Origin: an uncultured Bacteroidales bacterium
Lineage (GTDB): Bacteria; Bacteroidota; Bacteroidia; Bacteroidales; P3
DNA: 64,000 bases
Assembly (NCBI GenBank): GCA_947165255.1
Contig: CAMUZR010000001.1
Coordinates: forward strand, 186,001 to 250,000
Reading direction: 5' to 3'
Both the position numbers and the translations under genes were made by a program. A model generated the notes under the pieces. That model did not search any database. It saw only the letters and a program-made list of their open reading frames with translations, and was not told the DNA's origin. Positions 34,853 to 42,277 of the stretch are shown in pieces (within the stretch, counting starts at the first letter, position 1; every line of letters starts with the position of its first letter).

Positions 34853-35492
34853 TTAATATTTTCGAGATGCACCAGGCAAAACCCTTTGCCTTGCGCAGCT
34901 CAATCTCGTTGAAATGCCCTCCCTCGTTCCATTCCAGAGTGCATCGTTCGTGCCCCACGTGCCGGAGGTTTCGCTCGTGCTGGGCCCTCAAGCTGTCGCC
35001 CATCAGTGAGAAGGGCATTTTGCGCGTCTTCTCCTCGGTGTCGCCAACGCTCAGGTAGATGTACTGGGCCAAACTGGGGTGGGCCGCTCCGTAGCCGCTC
35101 CACCACTCCACCCACAGTGAGGGCGAACAGGCCGCCACCGCCTCGAAGGCATCGGTGCGCGTGGAACACCAAAGGGCAAAGAGCCCCCCCAGCGAGTAGC
35201 CGCCCAGCACCAGTGGCCGCCGGCCGAACCGATCGCGCAGCGCAGGCACCAAGTCCTTGGTTACAAAATCAAACGTATTCTCATCTTCCTGGCGGAAACG
35301 GTCCATCTCCTCCACCTCGAAGGCCGCCATGGCAAACGGCACTGCGGCACGCTCCCCAATCATGCCGCACTCCTCCGTCAGACACCTCCGTTCAAAGGAA
35401 CCCAACGGCTTCACCAGCACGCATCGGGGCTCCTCCTCGCCTGTGACAAGGTGGCAGCGGTGGTCGGCAATATAGATAATCTCTTCCGTCAT
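34845..35492 (-). CDS. Alpha/beta-hydrolase, putative esterase
   Basis: 215 residues, no signal peptide. The nucleophile elbow GGYSLGGLFALW is clear; SVGDTEEK and NEGGHFNEIE supply the likely acid and base of the triad. The arrangement resembles the esterase D/enterochelin esterase group (segments before the elbow DLVPALRDRFG). Substrate unknown. It lies between an EamA permease gene 40 bases upstream and the MATE pump gene it overlaps. Confidence 0.8.
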   Translation of the reverse strand: MTEEIIYIADHRCHLVTGEEEPRCVLVKPLGSFERRCLTEECGMIGERAAVPFAMAAFEVEEMDRFRQEDENTFDFVTKDLVPALRDRFGRRPLVLGGYSLGGLFALWCSTRTDAFEAVAACSPSLWVEWWSGYGAAHPSLAQYIYLSVGDTEEKTRKMPFSLMGDSLRAQHERNLRHVGHERCTLEWNEGGHFNEIELRKAKGFAWCISKILNG

Positions 35493-35532
35493 AAACTGTC
35501 AGCAGTAACGCCTCCCCGACCTAATTATTGTG

Positions 35533-36534
35533 TCAGAGAAAGAAAAAGCAAACCCCCACCACGCTGATGACGGCGCCCACCACCTCGCGGAAGGTCACCC
35601 TCTGATGGAAGAGCAGCGCCGCCGGCGCAATGATGAGGATGGGCGTGAGCGACATTATAGTCTGCGCGATGCCCGTGCTGGTGTACAGCGTGGCCATGAG
35701 CGAAAGGCTCACCCCCACGCAGGGGCCGAAGAACGAGGAGCAAAGGGCGCACAGCATCGACTTGCGGTCGCGCACGGCGCCCACCAGCTGCTGCCCGCCC
35801 TTGGGGGTGAACAGCAGCAGCGCTATGCTGAACCCCACAATCCCCATCAGGCCGCGTATCATGGTGGAGGAGAAGGGCATTACCGTGCCCAGCGGCACGT
35901 GCAGCCACGCCTCCGCTGGCACAAAGGTGTTCAGGTCGCCGATGCCGGCGGCAGCAATAGAGGCTTCGTAGTGCCGCATGCCCACCTTGCTCAGCACCAG
36001 CCCGCAGCCCTGCCCCACACCCGCGCCGGTGGCATAGAGGATGCCTTTCAACGGCAGTCGCAGCTTCAAACCGGGTGACTGTTTGTCGCCCTCTTTCTCG
36101 GGTTCTTTTTTGGCCAGAATGGTGATGGCAATGCCCACCAGCGTCACCACCATGCCCACGTAGGCCATGACGCCCATGTGCTCGCCCAGCAGCAGGCGCC
36201 CCACCAGTGCCGCCGTCGGCGCCGAAAGGGTCATGAACAGCTGCCCGAAACGCGAGCCGATGTGGATGTAGCTGTTGAAAAGGCAGAAGTCGCCAAACAC
36301 ATAGCCCACCACGCCCGACAGGCAAAGCCACAGCCAGGTGCGGCCGTCGGTATAAAGAGGGTAGGGGACACCCGTGGTCAGAAATAAAATCAGCGCCAAC
36401 AGCAGCAGCGAAATGGCCATGCGGGTGACGTTCAGCGGCAGCGAACCAATGCGCTTCGAGGCCACCTCGGCCGTCAGTGCCGTGATGGTCCACGAACAGG
36501 CCACGCCCAATGAGATGAGTTCTCCTGTGTACAA
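35533..36534 (-). CDS. EamA/DMT family permease
   Basis: 333 residues with ten hydrophobic segments in two EamA repeats (ITALTAEVASKRIGSLPLNV in the first; TGIAQTIMSLTPILIIAPAA in the second). Inner-membrane metabolite exporter of unknown substrate. It is probably in one transcript with the esterase and MATE genes downstream. Confidence 0.87.
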   Translation of the reverse strand: MYTGELISLGVACSWTITALTAEVASKRIGSLPLNVTRMAISLLLLALILFLTTGVPYPLYTDGRTWLWLCLSGVVGYVFGDFCLFNSYIHIGSRFGQLFMTLSAPTAALVGRLLLGEHMGVMAYVGMVVTLVGIAITILAKKEPEKEGDKQSPGLKLRLPLKGILYATGAGVGQGCGLVLSKVGMRHYEASIAAAGIGDLNTFVPAEAWLHVPLGTVMPFSSTMIRGLMGIVGFSIALLLFTPKGGQQLVGAVRDRKSMLCALCSSFFGPCVGVSLSLMATLYTSTGIAQTIMSLTPILIIAPAALLFHQRVTFREVVGAVISVVGVCFFFL

Positions 36535-36552
36535 TTCCGTTATTTTAGAAGT

Positions 36553-37554
36553 TTACCAATATTCGTACTCGTATTCATACACCGGTTCGCCCGGGTAGGC
36601 CGTCCGCACCACGTCGCCCTGCTTGTTATAGTAGGTGCGCAGAATGGCCTGCGGGTAGCCCTCGGGGTCGCCCTCCTCCTCCAGGTTCCACCAGGTGGTG
36701 GTCTCTTCCAGCGGCTTGCCGTCGGTCTGGCAGCGGATATGTATGTCCACCTTCATGTCCTCCGAGTAGCCCACGCCGTCCATGCCAATCAGCTGGCCCA
36801 GTATATTATAGCGGTAAAAGAGCGTGTCTAAGCCCTCGTAAGTGTTGCGGTACTCCTGCACGATGCGCCCCTGTTCGTCGTAGACAAACTCGCGGTCGTA
36901 GCTGTGCAGTCCCTCGTCGCAGTCCTCGCTCACCTCCTTCACCAGCCTTCCCTGCTCGTCGAACACGCGCTCGCAGCGGCAGGTGGCCTCCATGCTGTAG
37001 GGCACGTCGCCCTCGCGGCCCTGGTTGAAGCCGAAGTAGGAAGCCGGCCGCCACTGGTGGATGCGGCGGTAAGTGCAACGCGTCACCCCCAGGCCTGCCT
37101 GCAGGCTCATGCCCGTCAGCTGGTAAGTGTTGATGTGGGTGTCAATCATCGATGTGTACCACCTGTTGCCTATGCGGTGCAGGCTCATGTCGCTGTAGCG
37201 GCTCACCAGCCCTTCGGGCGAATAGCTGAGGGTCTGAATCCGCACCGTGTCGACGAACTTCACCCCGGCCACCTCGCGCTCCTCTTTCTCCTGTCGGCGT
37301 ATCAGCCGGCCCAAGGTGTCGTACTCAAGGTCTATCATCGGCCCCGTCTCGTAGCCGTGGCGGTCGTAGACAGCCGTGCGCACCACCTCGCGGGCGCCTA
37401 TCACGCTGTCCGACGGAATGTATTGCACCATTCGCCGCATGCCGCCCGCGCGCCGCTCGGGCATCCACGGCAGGTCCACACCCACCCACGAGGTCTGTGC
37501 CGCGCATGCCAGCGCGCTTAACGAGAGCAATATAGTGATAATTAGACGTTTCAT
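36553..37554 (-). CDS. Secreted protein with YD/RHS-like strands
   Basis: 333 residues from ATG 37554; an in-frame ATG at 37578 lies within the -7 box, so it is rejected. The signal peptide is MKRLIITILLSLSALACAAQ. The mature part has repeated units of the type YDTLGRLIRRQ, FDEQGRLVKEVS, YDEQGRIVQEYR and YNILGQLIGMD, reminiscent of YD repeats of RHS-like wall or surface proteins. The C-terminus is an unusual YEYEYEYW run. Likely exported; function unknown. Confidence 0.75.
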   Translation of the reverse strand: MKRLIITILLSLSALACAAQTSWVGVDLPWMPERRAGGMRRMVQYIPSDSVIGAREVVRTAVYDRHGYETGPMIDLEYDTLGRLIRRQEKEEREVAGVKFVDTVRIQTLSYSPEGLVSRYSDMSLHRIGNRWYTSMIDTHINTYQLTGMSLQAGLGVTRCTYRRIHQWRPASYFGFNQGREGDVPYSMEATCRCERVFDEQGRLVKEVSEDCDEGLHSYDREFVYDEQGRIVQEYRNTYEGLDTLFYRYNILGQLIGMDGVGYSEDMKVDIHIRCQTDGKPLEETTTWWNLEEEGDPEGYPQAILRTYYNKQGDVVRTAYPGEPVYEYEYEYW

Positions 37555-37574
37555 CTCGGCCGTTTTTTGAGCCT

Positions 37575-37583
37575 GCAAAGATA
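37575..37583 (-). promoter_or_regulatory. -7 promoter box for the YD-repeat protein gene
   Basis: TATCTTTGC on the minus strand, about 20 bases before ATG 37554, giving a very short leader and deciding the start codon. Confidence 0.7.
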
Positions 37584-37660
37584 CAACTTTTTTGCGACAT
37601 GTTGTCCTTCGCTCATCGCCATTCCTCCATGCTTTCTTCGCTCTTTGACTTATATTTCAT

Positions 37661-37728
37661 TTGCATTTCATTTGCATTTAGTTTTTCATTGATAAATTAA
37701 ATACAAACTAAATGCAAACTAAATGCAA
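37661..37728. repeat. Inverted repeat in the divergent promoter region
   Basis: Two 24-base arms (37661-37684 and 37705-37728) are inverted complements with only two or so mismatches, each made of two TTGCATTTAGTTT-like units. The 20-base centre is AT-rich. It lies between two divergently transcribed genes. Confidence 0.75.
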
Positions 37729-37799
37729 GTAAAAGGGCGGAAAATGAGGGAGTAGCGTGATACGGCTTAGGGCGGTGCGGATTGAGGGGGAAAAAGTCG

Positions 37800-37828
37800 T
37801 TGGGATGAGAATAATTTTGTATCTTTGC
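37800..37828 (+). promoter_or_regulatory. Promoter of the 242-aa lipoprotein gene
   Basis: TTG near 37800, then TATCTTTGC at 37820-37828, 35 bases before ATG 37864. Confidence 0.65.
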
Positions 37829-37863
37829 AGGCCTAATGTTTTATGTCCAATTGACCTAATGCT

Positions 37864-38592
37864 ATGAAAATTACACACATTGTTCTCCTTCTTGGCGCTG
37901 CGTCTGTCCTTGCTGGATGCCACAGGGTGTGGGGCGATACCCACCACCAGGCTGAGAACGACAGTTACACCCTCACGGTCAGCGGCCGACGCCTGATGCG
38001 GGACAGTGAGGTGGCTGCTTTCCCCGCACTAACTTTTGTCTTTTCGGGCGACACGGTGCGCCTAGAGGGCGAGGTGACCGACGTGGCCCAAGTTCTACAG
38101 GACCTTTCCGAGGGTTGGTACAACACCTCCGAGTTCATAGTCAGTAGGGGTGACTATGTCTTGCGCATGGAGCTGATTGACCGTCCGGGCAGCGACCCGG
38201 ATTCCAACGCGGCGGCTGCGCTGAAGCAGCTGGCTCGTTGGGGATATGTCGACATTGACACCAACTGGCATCGTCCGGTGGCCTTGGTGCGAGCGGGCGA
38301 GCCGTTCGATAGGGGCGACAAGCAAAACCAGTATGGATTCGGCGGCTACAATTTGTATGTGGCCAGAGGAATGATGGGTGATAGCGTGGGTGGAGGAACT
38401 GTCGAGGAAGCCATCGACGGGTATATGGAGTCGGTCTTCGGCGAGCCTTCCGAACTCTTTGCCTTCTTCCTGTCCCATGGCTACGACACCCTTCAGGTGG
38501 CCCCGGCCTACCAGTTGGTCGATGTCCGGGGCAGTCGGCCTTACCGCCCTTTTAGATTGCTATCCTTTAGATTACTAAGACCTTTCAAATGA
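37864..38592 (+). CDS. Hypothetical lipoprotein
   Basis: 242 residues with a signal peptide and lipobox LAGC (Cys 19). No known family. The middle shows a repeated 'WYNTSEFIVSRGDYVLRMEL' type mixed alpha/beta pattern and an acidic C-terminal half. Exported to the periplasmic or outer-membrane face by inference. The next gene overlaps it by 4 bases (ATGA), so the two probably function together. Confidence 0.7.
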   Translation: MKITHIVLLLGAASVLAGCHRVWGDTHHQAENDSYTLTVSGRRLMRDSEVAAFPALTFVFSGDTVRLEGEVTDVAQVLQDLSEGWYNTSEFIVSRGDYVLRMELIDRPGSDPDSNAAAALKQLARWGYVDIDTNWHRPVALVRAGEPFDRGDKQNQYGFGGYNLYVARGMMGDSVGGGTVEEAIDGYMESVFGEPSELFAFFLSHGYDTLQVAPAYQLVDVRGSRPYRPFRLLSFRLLRPFK

Positions 38593-39131
38593 CAGATATG
38601 GATAAGTTTGAACTGGGTGTCCGCGAGGACCTATTTAAATACCTGCTTTCGGTGGAAGAGGTGGACGAACGCCTGCCCGAGGCGGTGGACATTGAAGCAA
38701 AATACCGCGCGGTGGCGGAGTCCTACCTGGCCGACGGAGTGCGCGAGTTTGCCAACTACCCGACCGTAAGCCTCGGGTGGATGATGTACATAGGCATGGC
38801 GGTGGCGCGCTTTTGGGACGACGACTGGGCAATATACGACCATTTAGACGACCTCTACCTGTATATGCGCGACAAGAGTGGTTATGACCTGATGGACGAG
38901 TATATTCGAGGCGTTGTGCTGGGATTGCAGCAGCCCGACTTTGACACCACCGAGCAGCTGGTGCAGGAGTGCGCCGAGCGCACCTATAGTCTGTTGCTGC
39001 GCGAACGTCTGGAACCTGGCACCGAGGCGGCCTTCAGGGGCTATGTGGCCTGCATTCACCAGCTCTACCTCATGGGTGCCTATGTCCAGTTGCACCGCAT
39101 GGGCTACCACATGGTGCGGGCCGAGATGTGA
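38589..39131 (+). CDS. Hypothetical cytoplasmic helical protein
   Basis: 180 residues, no signal peptide, predicted almost entirely helical and rich in Tyr, Asp and Leu (LGWMMYIGMAVARFWDDDWA; DHLDDLYLYMRDKSGYDLMD). No family recognised with confidence. Coupled by ATGA overlap to the lipoprotein gene upstream; the tight link is more informative than the sequence. No catalytic motif seen. Confidence 0.7.
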   Translation: MTDMDKFELGVREDLFKYLLSVEEVDERLPEAVDIEAKYRAVAESYLADGVREFANYPTVSLGWMMYIGMAVARFWDDDWAIYDHLDDLYLYMRDKSGYDLMDEYIRGVVLGLQQPDFDTTEQLVQECAERTYSLLLRERLEPGTEAAFRGYVACIHQLYLMGAYVQLHRMGYHMVRAEM

Positions 39132-39209
39132 CAATGGCGCCTGGCGGTGCCATGCGTGGGCATGCCGTGGCAAATGCCGACGCATGGACACGGGTGGCGC
39201 TTAACGGCC

Positions 39210-39695
39210 TCAGAGCGCTTGGGCGATGATGGGGTCGAGTTTTTCGGGGGTGACCATGCTGCCGTAGCGACCGATGACGTTGCCTTCGCGGTCGAGGAGG
39301 AATTTGGTGAAGTTCCACTTGATTTTGCTGCTCAGCAGTCCGTGGCCTTTCTTTTGGCTTTTGAGCCACTGGTATATGGGGTGGGCGTTGGGACCGTTGA
39401 CGTCGATTTTGGAGAACATTTGGAAGGTGACCCCGTAGTTGACCATGCAGGTGGAGGCAATCTCCTTTTCGCCACCGGGCTCTTGGTTGGCAAACTGGTT
39501 GCAGGGGAAGCCGAGGATGACCAGCCCTTTGTCCTGGTATTTCTCGTAGAGGTTTTCGAGTCCCTCGTACTGGGGAGTGAAGCCGCACTTGCTGGCGGTG
39601 TTGACAATGAGGACCACCTTGCCGCGGTACTCTTCCATGCTGATTTCTTTCTTCTGAATGCTGACGGCCTTGAAGTCGTAGAATTTCTGTTCCAT
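39210..39695 (-). CDS. Glutathione peroxidase-like thiol peroxidase (BsaA type)
   Basis: 161 residues, cytoplasmic. The catalytic segment is [16 protein letters not shown] with Cys 37 in place of selenocysteine; the partner Gln lies in [13 protein letters not shown] and the Trp in IKWNFTKFL. Bacterial members reduce organic hydroperoxides, usually with thioredoxin. It is 9 bases downstream of an OhrR-type regulator, so it is probably the peroxide-inducible output of that regulator. Confidence 0.93.
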   Translation of the reverse strand: MEQKFYDFKAVSIQKKEISMEEYRGKVVLIVNTASKCGFTPQYEGLENLYEKYQDKGLVILGFPCNQFANQEPGGEKEIASTCMVNYGVTFQMFSKIDVNGPNAHPIYQWLKSQKKGHGLLSSKIKWNFTKFLLDREGNVIGRYGSMVTPEKLDPIIAQAL

Positions 39696-39704
39696 AGTAT
39701 CGTT

Positions 39705-40133
39705 TTATATGATGATTTTTTCAAGTAGAGATTTCAGTTGCAGAGCCTCGTCGAGGGTGAGGTTGACGCAGGAACTGACTTTTGCGGGCACTTCGATGGC
39801 CTGTTTGCGCAGGGCTTTGCCCTCAGGGGTGATGCTGATGATGGTTTCGCGCTCGTCTCTCTTGCTGCGCTGACGGAGGATGAGGCCGTTGGACTCCATT
39901 TTCTTGAGCATGGGGGTGAGGGTGCCGGTGTCGAGATGCAGGTATTCGCCTATTTGCGACACGGTTAGCTCTTTGTGCTCCCACATCACCATCATGGTGA
40001 TGTACTGCGTGTAGGTCAGGCCCAAGGGGTCTAGAAAGGGTTTGTACCGGTGGACCACCTCTTTGGCCGCCGCATAGAGCGGGAAACAGAGTTGGTTTTC
40101 CAGTTTTAGTGCATCGTATTTTTGAGGTTTCAT
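39705..40133 (-). CDS. OhrR-like MarR family organic-peroxide sensor
   Basis: 142 residues from ATG 40133 (MKPQKYDALKLENQLCFPLY); the longer frame to 40226 would start upstream of the promoter. Cys 16 in LENQLC matches the peroxide-sensing Cys 15 of OhrR, with Tyr 20 and Tyr 30 at the places of its hydrogen-bond partners; a second Cys (122, SSCVNLT) could form a 2-Cys disulfide. The winged-helix follows (LTVSQIGEYLHLDTGTLTPM). OhrR proteins repress peroxidase genes until oxidised; here it leads an operon with the peroxidase and likely autoregulates. Confidence 0.9.
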   Translation of the reverse strand: MKPQKYDALKLENQLCFPLYAAAKEVVHRYKPFLDPLGLTYTQYITMMVMWEHKELTVSQIGEYLHLDTGTLTPMLKKMESNGLILRQRSKRDERETIISITPEGKALRKQAIEVPAKVSSCVNLTLDEALQLKSLLEKIII

Positions 40134-40163
40134 CTCGGTGTTCCTTTCATTATGAATTCGTTT

Positions 40164-40172
40164 GCAAAAGTA
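40164..40172 (-). promoter_or_regulatory. -7 promoter box for ohrR-like/peroxidase operon
   Basis: TACTTTTGC on the minus strand, 31 bases before the regulator start. Confidence 0.65.
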
Positions 40173-40201
40173 CAAAGAAAAAATGATTGCATGAAATAAA
40201 A

Positions 40202-40230
40202 TTGTGCAAAATTTAATTGTGTACAATTTA
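40202..40230. promoter_or_regulatory. Candidate OhrR operator
   Basis: AATTGT-GT-ACAATT (40215-40228) is a perfect 6-bp inverted repeat in an AT-rich flank, with a second AATTGT half-site at about 40200. OhrR sites in other bacteria use TACAATT-AATTGTA. It lies some 40 bases upstream of the -7 box. Confidence 0.5.
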
Positions 40231-40338
40231 AAATATTTGTAATATAAAGTGTAATAAGTGATTAGTGTAGTATTAAATAATGCTAATTAGGTTGTTGGGT
40301 GTGTGTTTTTTTAGGATTTTTACCTCTTTTTTCTTTCT

Positions 40339-40374
40339 TTTGTCTGCAATGTCAGAAAAAATGTGTATATTTGC
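40339..40374 (+). promoter_or_regulatory. Promoter of the S1/P1-nuclease-like gene
   Basis: TTTG at 40339-40342 and TATATTTGC at 40366-40374, spacer 23 bases. The leader to ATG 40488 is about 110 bases and holds no recognised riboswitch. Confidence 0.6.
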
Positions 40375-40487
40375 AAGTTGAAAGAAATAGACTTTTTTGT
40401 GTTGCAGAATGAATTGACTTGTGGTCGGTTGGGTTCAGAAGTCTTACAGGGCAGTAATTTAAATAATATTAACTATAATTTGTAATT

Positions 40488-41429
40488 ATGAAGAAGTTCA
40501 CTCACGCATGGCTGGCTTTTATGGCCATAAAGAGGCTCCAGTATGCCAATATTCCCGATACGTATAAGGCCGACGCCCAGGCGCTGGTGAAATGGTTTAA
40601 TGATTATCGCGATTTTGTCATCAAGGGATCGTGGTACCCTGACGCGGTGTTTAAGGACATGGCTACCAGCCATATCTTGAAGTATCGTCCAGACGAAAAG
40701 TCGCTTGACAGCCGCTTTAAGAAATTGCCCAAGACGATAGAAATGTACCAGCTGGGCAAGAGTTCGCCGCTGTACGGCAAGCCTTTCACTATTGAGGACG
40801 GCAACCTGGCCGACCGCTGCGAGTCGCTCTCGCACGGCATTATCGATAGCTTTAAGATGCTGCGCATGGAGGAGAAGGGGAATCCGGTGTCGCCTACGGG
40901 CAACCACATTGCCATGCGGTTCTTTATTTTAAGCCACTATATCGCCGACTGCCACATGCCGCTACACTGCGACTGCCGGTCTTTCTCGTCGGGCGATAAC
41001 GTGCACGGGTTCATCGAGACGCAGTGGGACACCCAGGTGAAGAAGTCTTACAAGGTGGATACTGCCAACGAGCGTTTCTTCTACGACCCCGACGGCTATC
41101 CGTTGAAACTGAAAATAACGCCGCTGATGCAGCAGGTGGAGGACGACTTGGAAAACCGGGAGTATCTGCACAGTTGGGGCACGGACAACGGCAATGTGTG
41201 GGACTATATCAGTTCGCTGTCGCAGTATTCCTACCTGATGGCCTATCGCATGTTTCCTGCCCAGTATGACGAGAATAATCTGACTAAGGCCGTTTACAAG
41301 ACAACCGAGGAGTGGCAGCACTTTGAGGAGTACAGCCGCATTATCTTTTCCGATGCCATAGACTCTATTGCCCGCGTGTGGCTCCACGTCTGGATTCGCT
41401 ACCGCAAATGGGCCACTGGCAGAGAATGA
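40488..41429 (+). CDS. S1/P1-nuclease / zinc phospholipase C-fold protein
   Basis: 313 residues. HAWLAFMAIKRL near the N-terminus, HGIIDSFKML in the middle and HYIADCHMPLHCD correspond to the His/Asp ligands of the trinuclear-zinc fold shared by S1/P1 nucleases and phospholipase C (HxxxDxxxPxH core). There is no recognisable signal peptide, unlike most members, although the N-terminal Met is followed by the conserved His-containing helix directly; processing is therefore unclear. Substrate (nucleic acid or phospholipid) cannot be told. Confidence 0.7.
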   Translation: MKKFTHAWLAFMAIKRLQYANIPDTYKADAQALVKWFNDYRDFVIKGSWYPDAVFKDMATSHILKYRPDEKSLDSRFKKLPKTIEMYQLGKSSPLYGKPFTIEDGNLADRCESLSHGIIDSFKMLRMEEKGNPVSPTGNHIAMRFFILSHYIADCHMPLHCDCRSFSSGDNVHGFIETQWDTQVKKSYKVDTANERFFYDPDGYPLKLKITPLMQQVEDDLENREYLHSWGTDNGNVWDYISSLSQYSYLMAYRMFPAQYDENNLTKAVYKTTEEWQHFEEYSRIIFSDAIDSIARVWLHVWIRYRKWATGRE

Positions 41430-41660
41430 GCCCTAATTGGTCATTGCTTTTTTGACCGGAGCGGTATTTGTTTTGAAAAGAAAGACTGCGAAGCAGGCGA
41501 AGGCTTTGTGGGCTGCATCTAGCCAGGGATATGGGCTAGAGACGGAAGAGATGCGGAAATGGCATAAGTAGGCCTCAGAATGAGGGAAAGGATGTAAAAG
41601 TCGGCCGAATGGCCGAGTGGGTGATTTTGCTCGTTTCTTTTTTGAAACAGCCGTTCCCCG
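41430..41660 (-). other. Intergenic block, possibly a conserved non-coding element
   Basis: About 230 bases following the nuclease-like gene. The only ORF (minus strand 41433-41669) is Pro/Ser/Phe-rich without a start signal. A short palindrome GGCCGAATGGCC lies near 41603-41614. I recall similar blocks in other Bacteroidales intergenic regions, but cannot confirm this. Confidence 0.4.
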
Positions 41661-41665
41661 ACACC

Positions 41666-41699
41666 GCATAGTGAAAACGCTCGGCTGTTTTCACTATGC
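41666..41699. other. Perfect hairpin preceding the tandem repeat
   Basis: A 13-bp perfect stem (41666-41678 with 41687-41699) with an 8-base loop. It borders the 83-bp repeats and shares the GCATAGTG core with them. Confidence 0.75.
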
Positions 41700-41702
41700 G
41701 TT

Positions 41703-41969
41703 CGGCTTAACGGAAAGGTTCCATTTCATGAGTCGTTTTCTCGCCTCGGCATAGTGCAAACACTGGGTGATTTGCCCTCTGCACTCGGCTTAACGAAAAC
41801 GTTCCATTTCATGAGTCGTTTTCTCGCCTCAGCATAGTGCAAACACTTCGTGATTTGCCCTCTGCATTCGGCTTAACGAAAACGTTCCATTTCATGAGTC
41901 GTTTTCTCGCCTCAGCATAGTGCAAACACTTCGTGATTTGCCCTCTGCACTCGGCTTAACGAAAACGTT
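41703..41969. repeat. 83-bp tandem repeat, three copies plus a partial fourth
   Basis: Units start at 41703, 41786, 41869 and 41952, exactly 83 bases apart. Units two and three are nearly identical; the first is more diverged. Each has CATTTCATGAGTCGTTTTC and a GCAAACAC...GTG-TTTGC small hairpin. No spacers, so not CRISPR; no ORF spans it. Confidence 0.9.
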
Positions 41970-41987
41970 GTATAAGTTGCAGCCTGT

Positions 41988-42215
41988 TCAGGCGATTGTG
42001 ATAATGTAATGTTTGAACTCGATTGTGTCGCCGGGGATGAGTTTGGCACGTTTGCGCAGTTCGGTCTGGCCATTGCGTTTCACAAGGCCACGGGTGACGG
42101 ATTCTTGCGCTTCGGCTCCGGTCTCTACACAGCCGACGGCTTTGAGGAGTTGGATGAGTTGGATGTATTCTTCTCCTTGGCGGAGGGTGAAGGTGGTGTT
42201 CTGTTGGGCTATCAT
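41988..42215 (-). CDS. S4 domain RNA-binding protein
   Basis: 75 residues forming one S4 fold: FTLRQGEEYIQLIQLLKAVG, then a segment ESVTRGLVKRNGQTELRKR and PGDTIEFKHYIITIA. Small S4 proteins of the YbcJ/YaaA kind bind structured RNA, possibly in ribosome assembly or rescue. It follows the C45 peptidase gene by 62 bases on the same strand and could share its transcript. Confidence 0.85.
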   Translation of the reverse strand: MIAQQNTTFTLRQGEEYIQLIQLLKAVGCVETGAEAQESVTRGLVKRNGQTELRKRAKLIPGDTIEFKHYIITIA

Positions 42216-42277
42216 GTCTTCTGTTTCTGAATTCTATTTTTATGGTGGTAGGGCTGCGCCGGAGTGTGTGCGGTTCC

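Noticed and set aside
41703-41969. CRISPR array
   Set aside because: The 83-bp units are contiguous tandem copies without spacers, and no cas genes are present.
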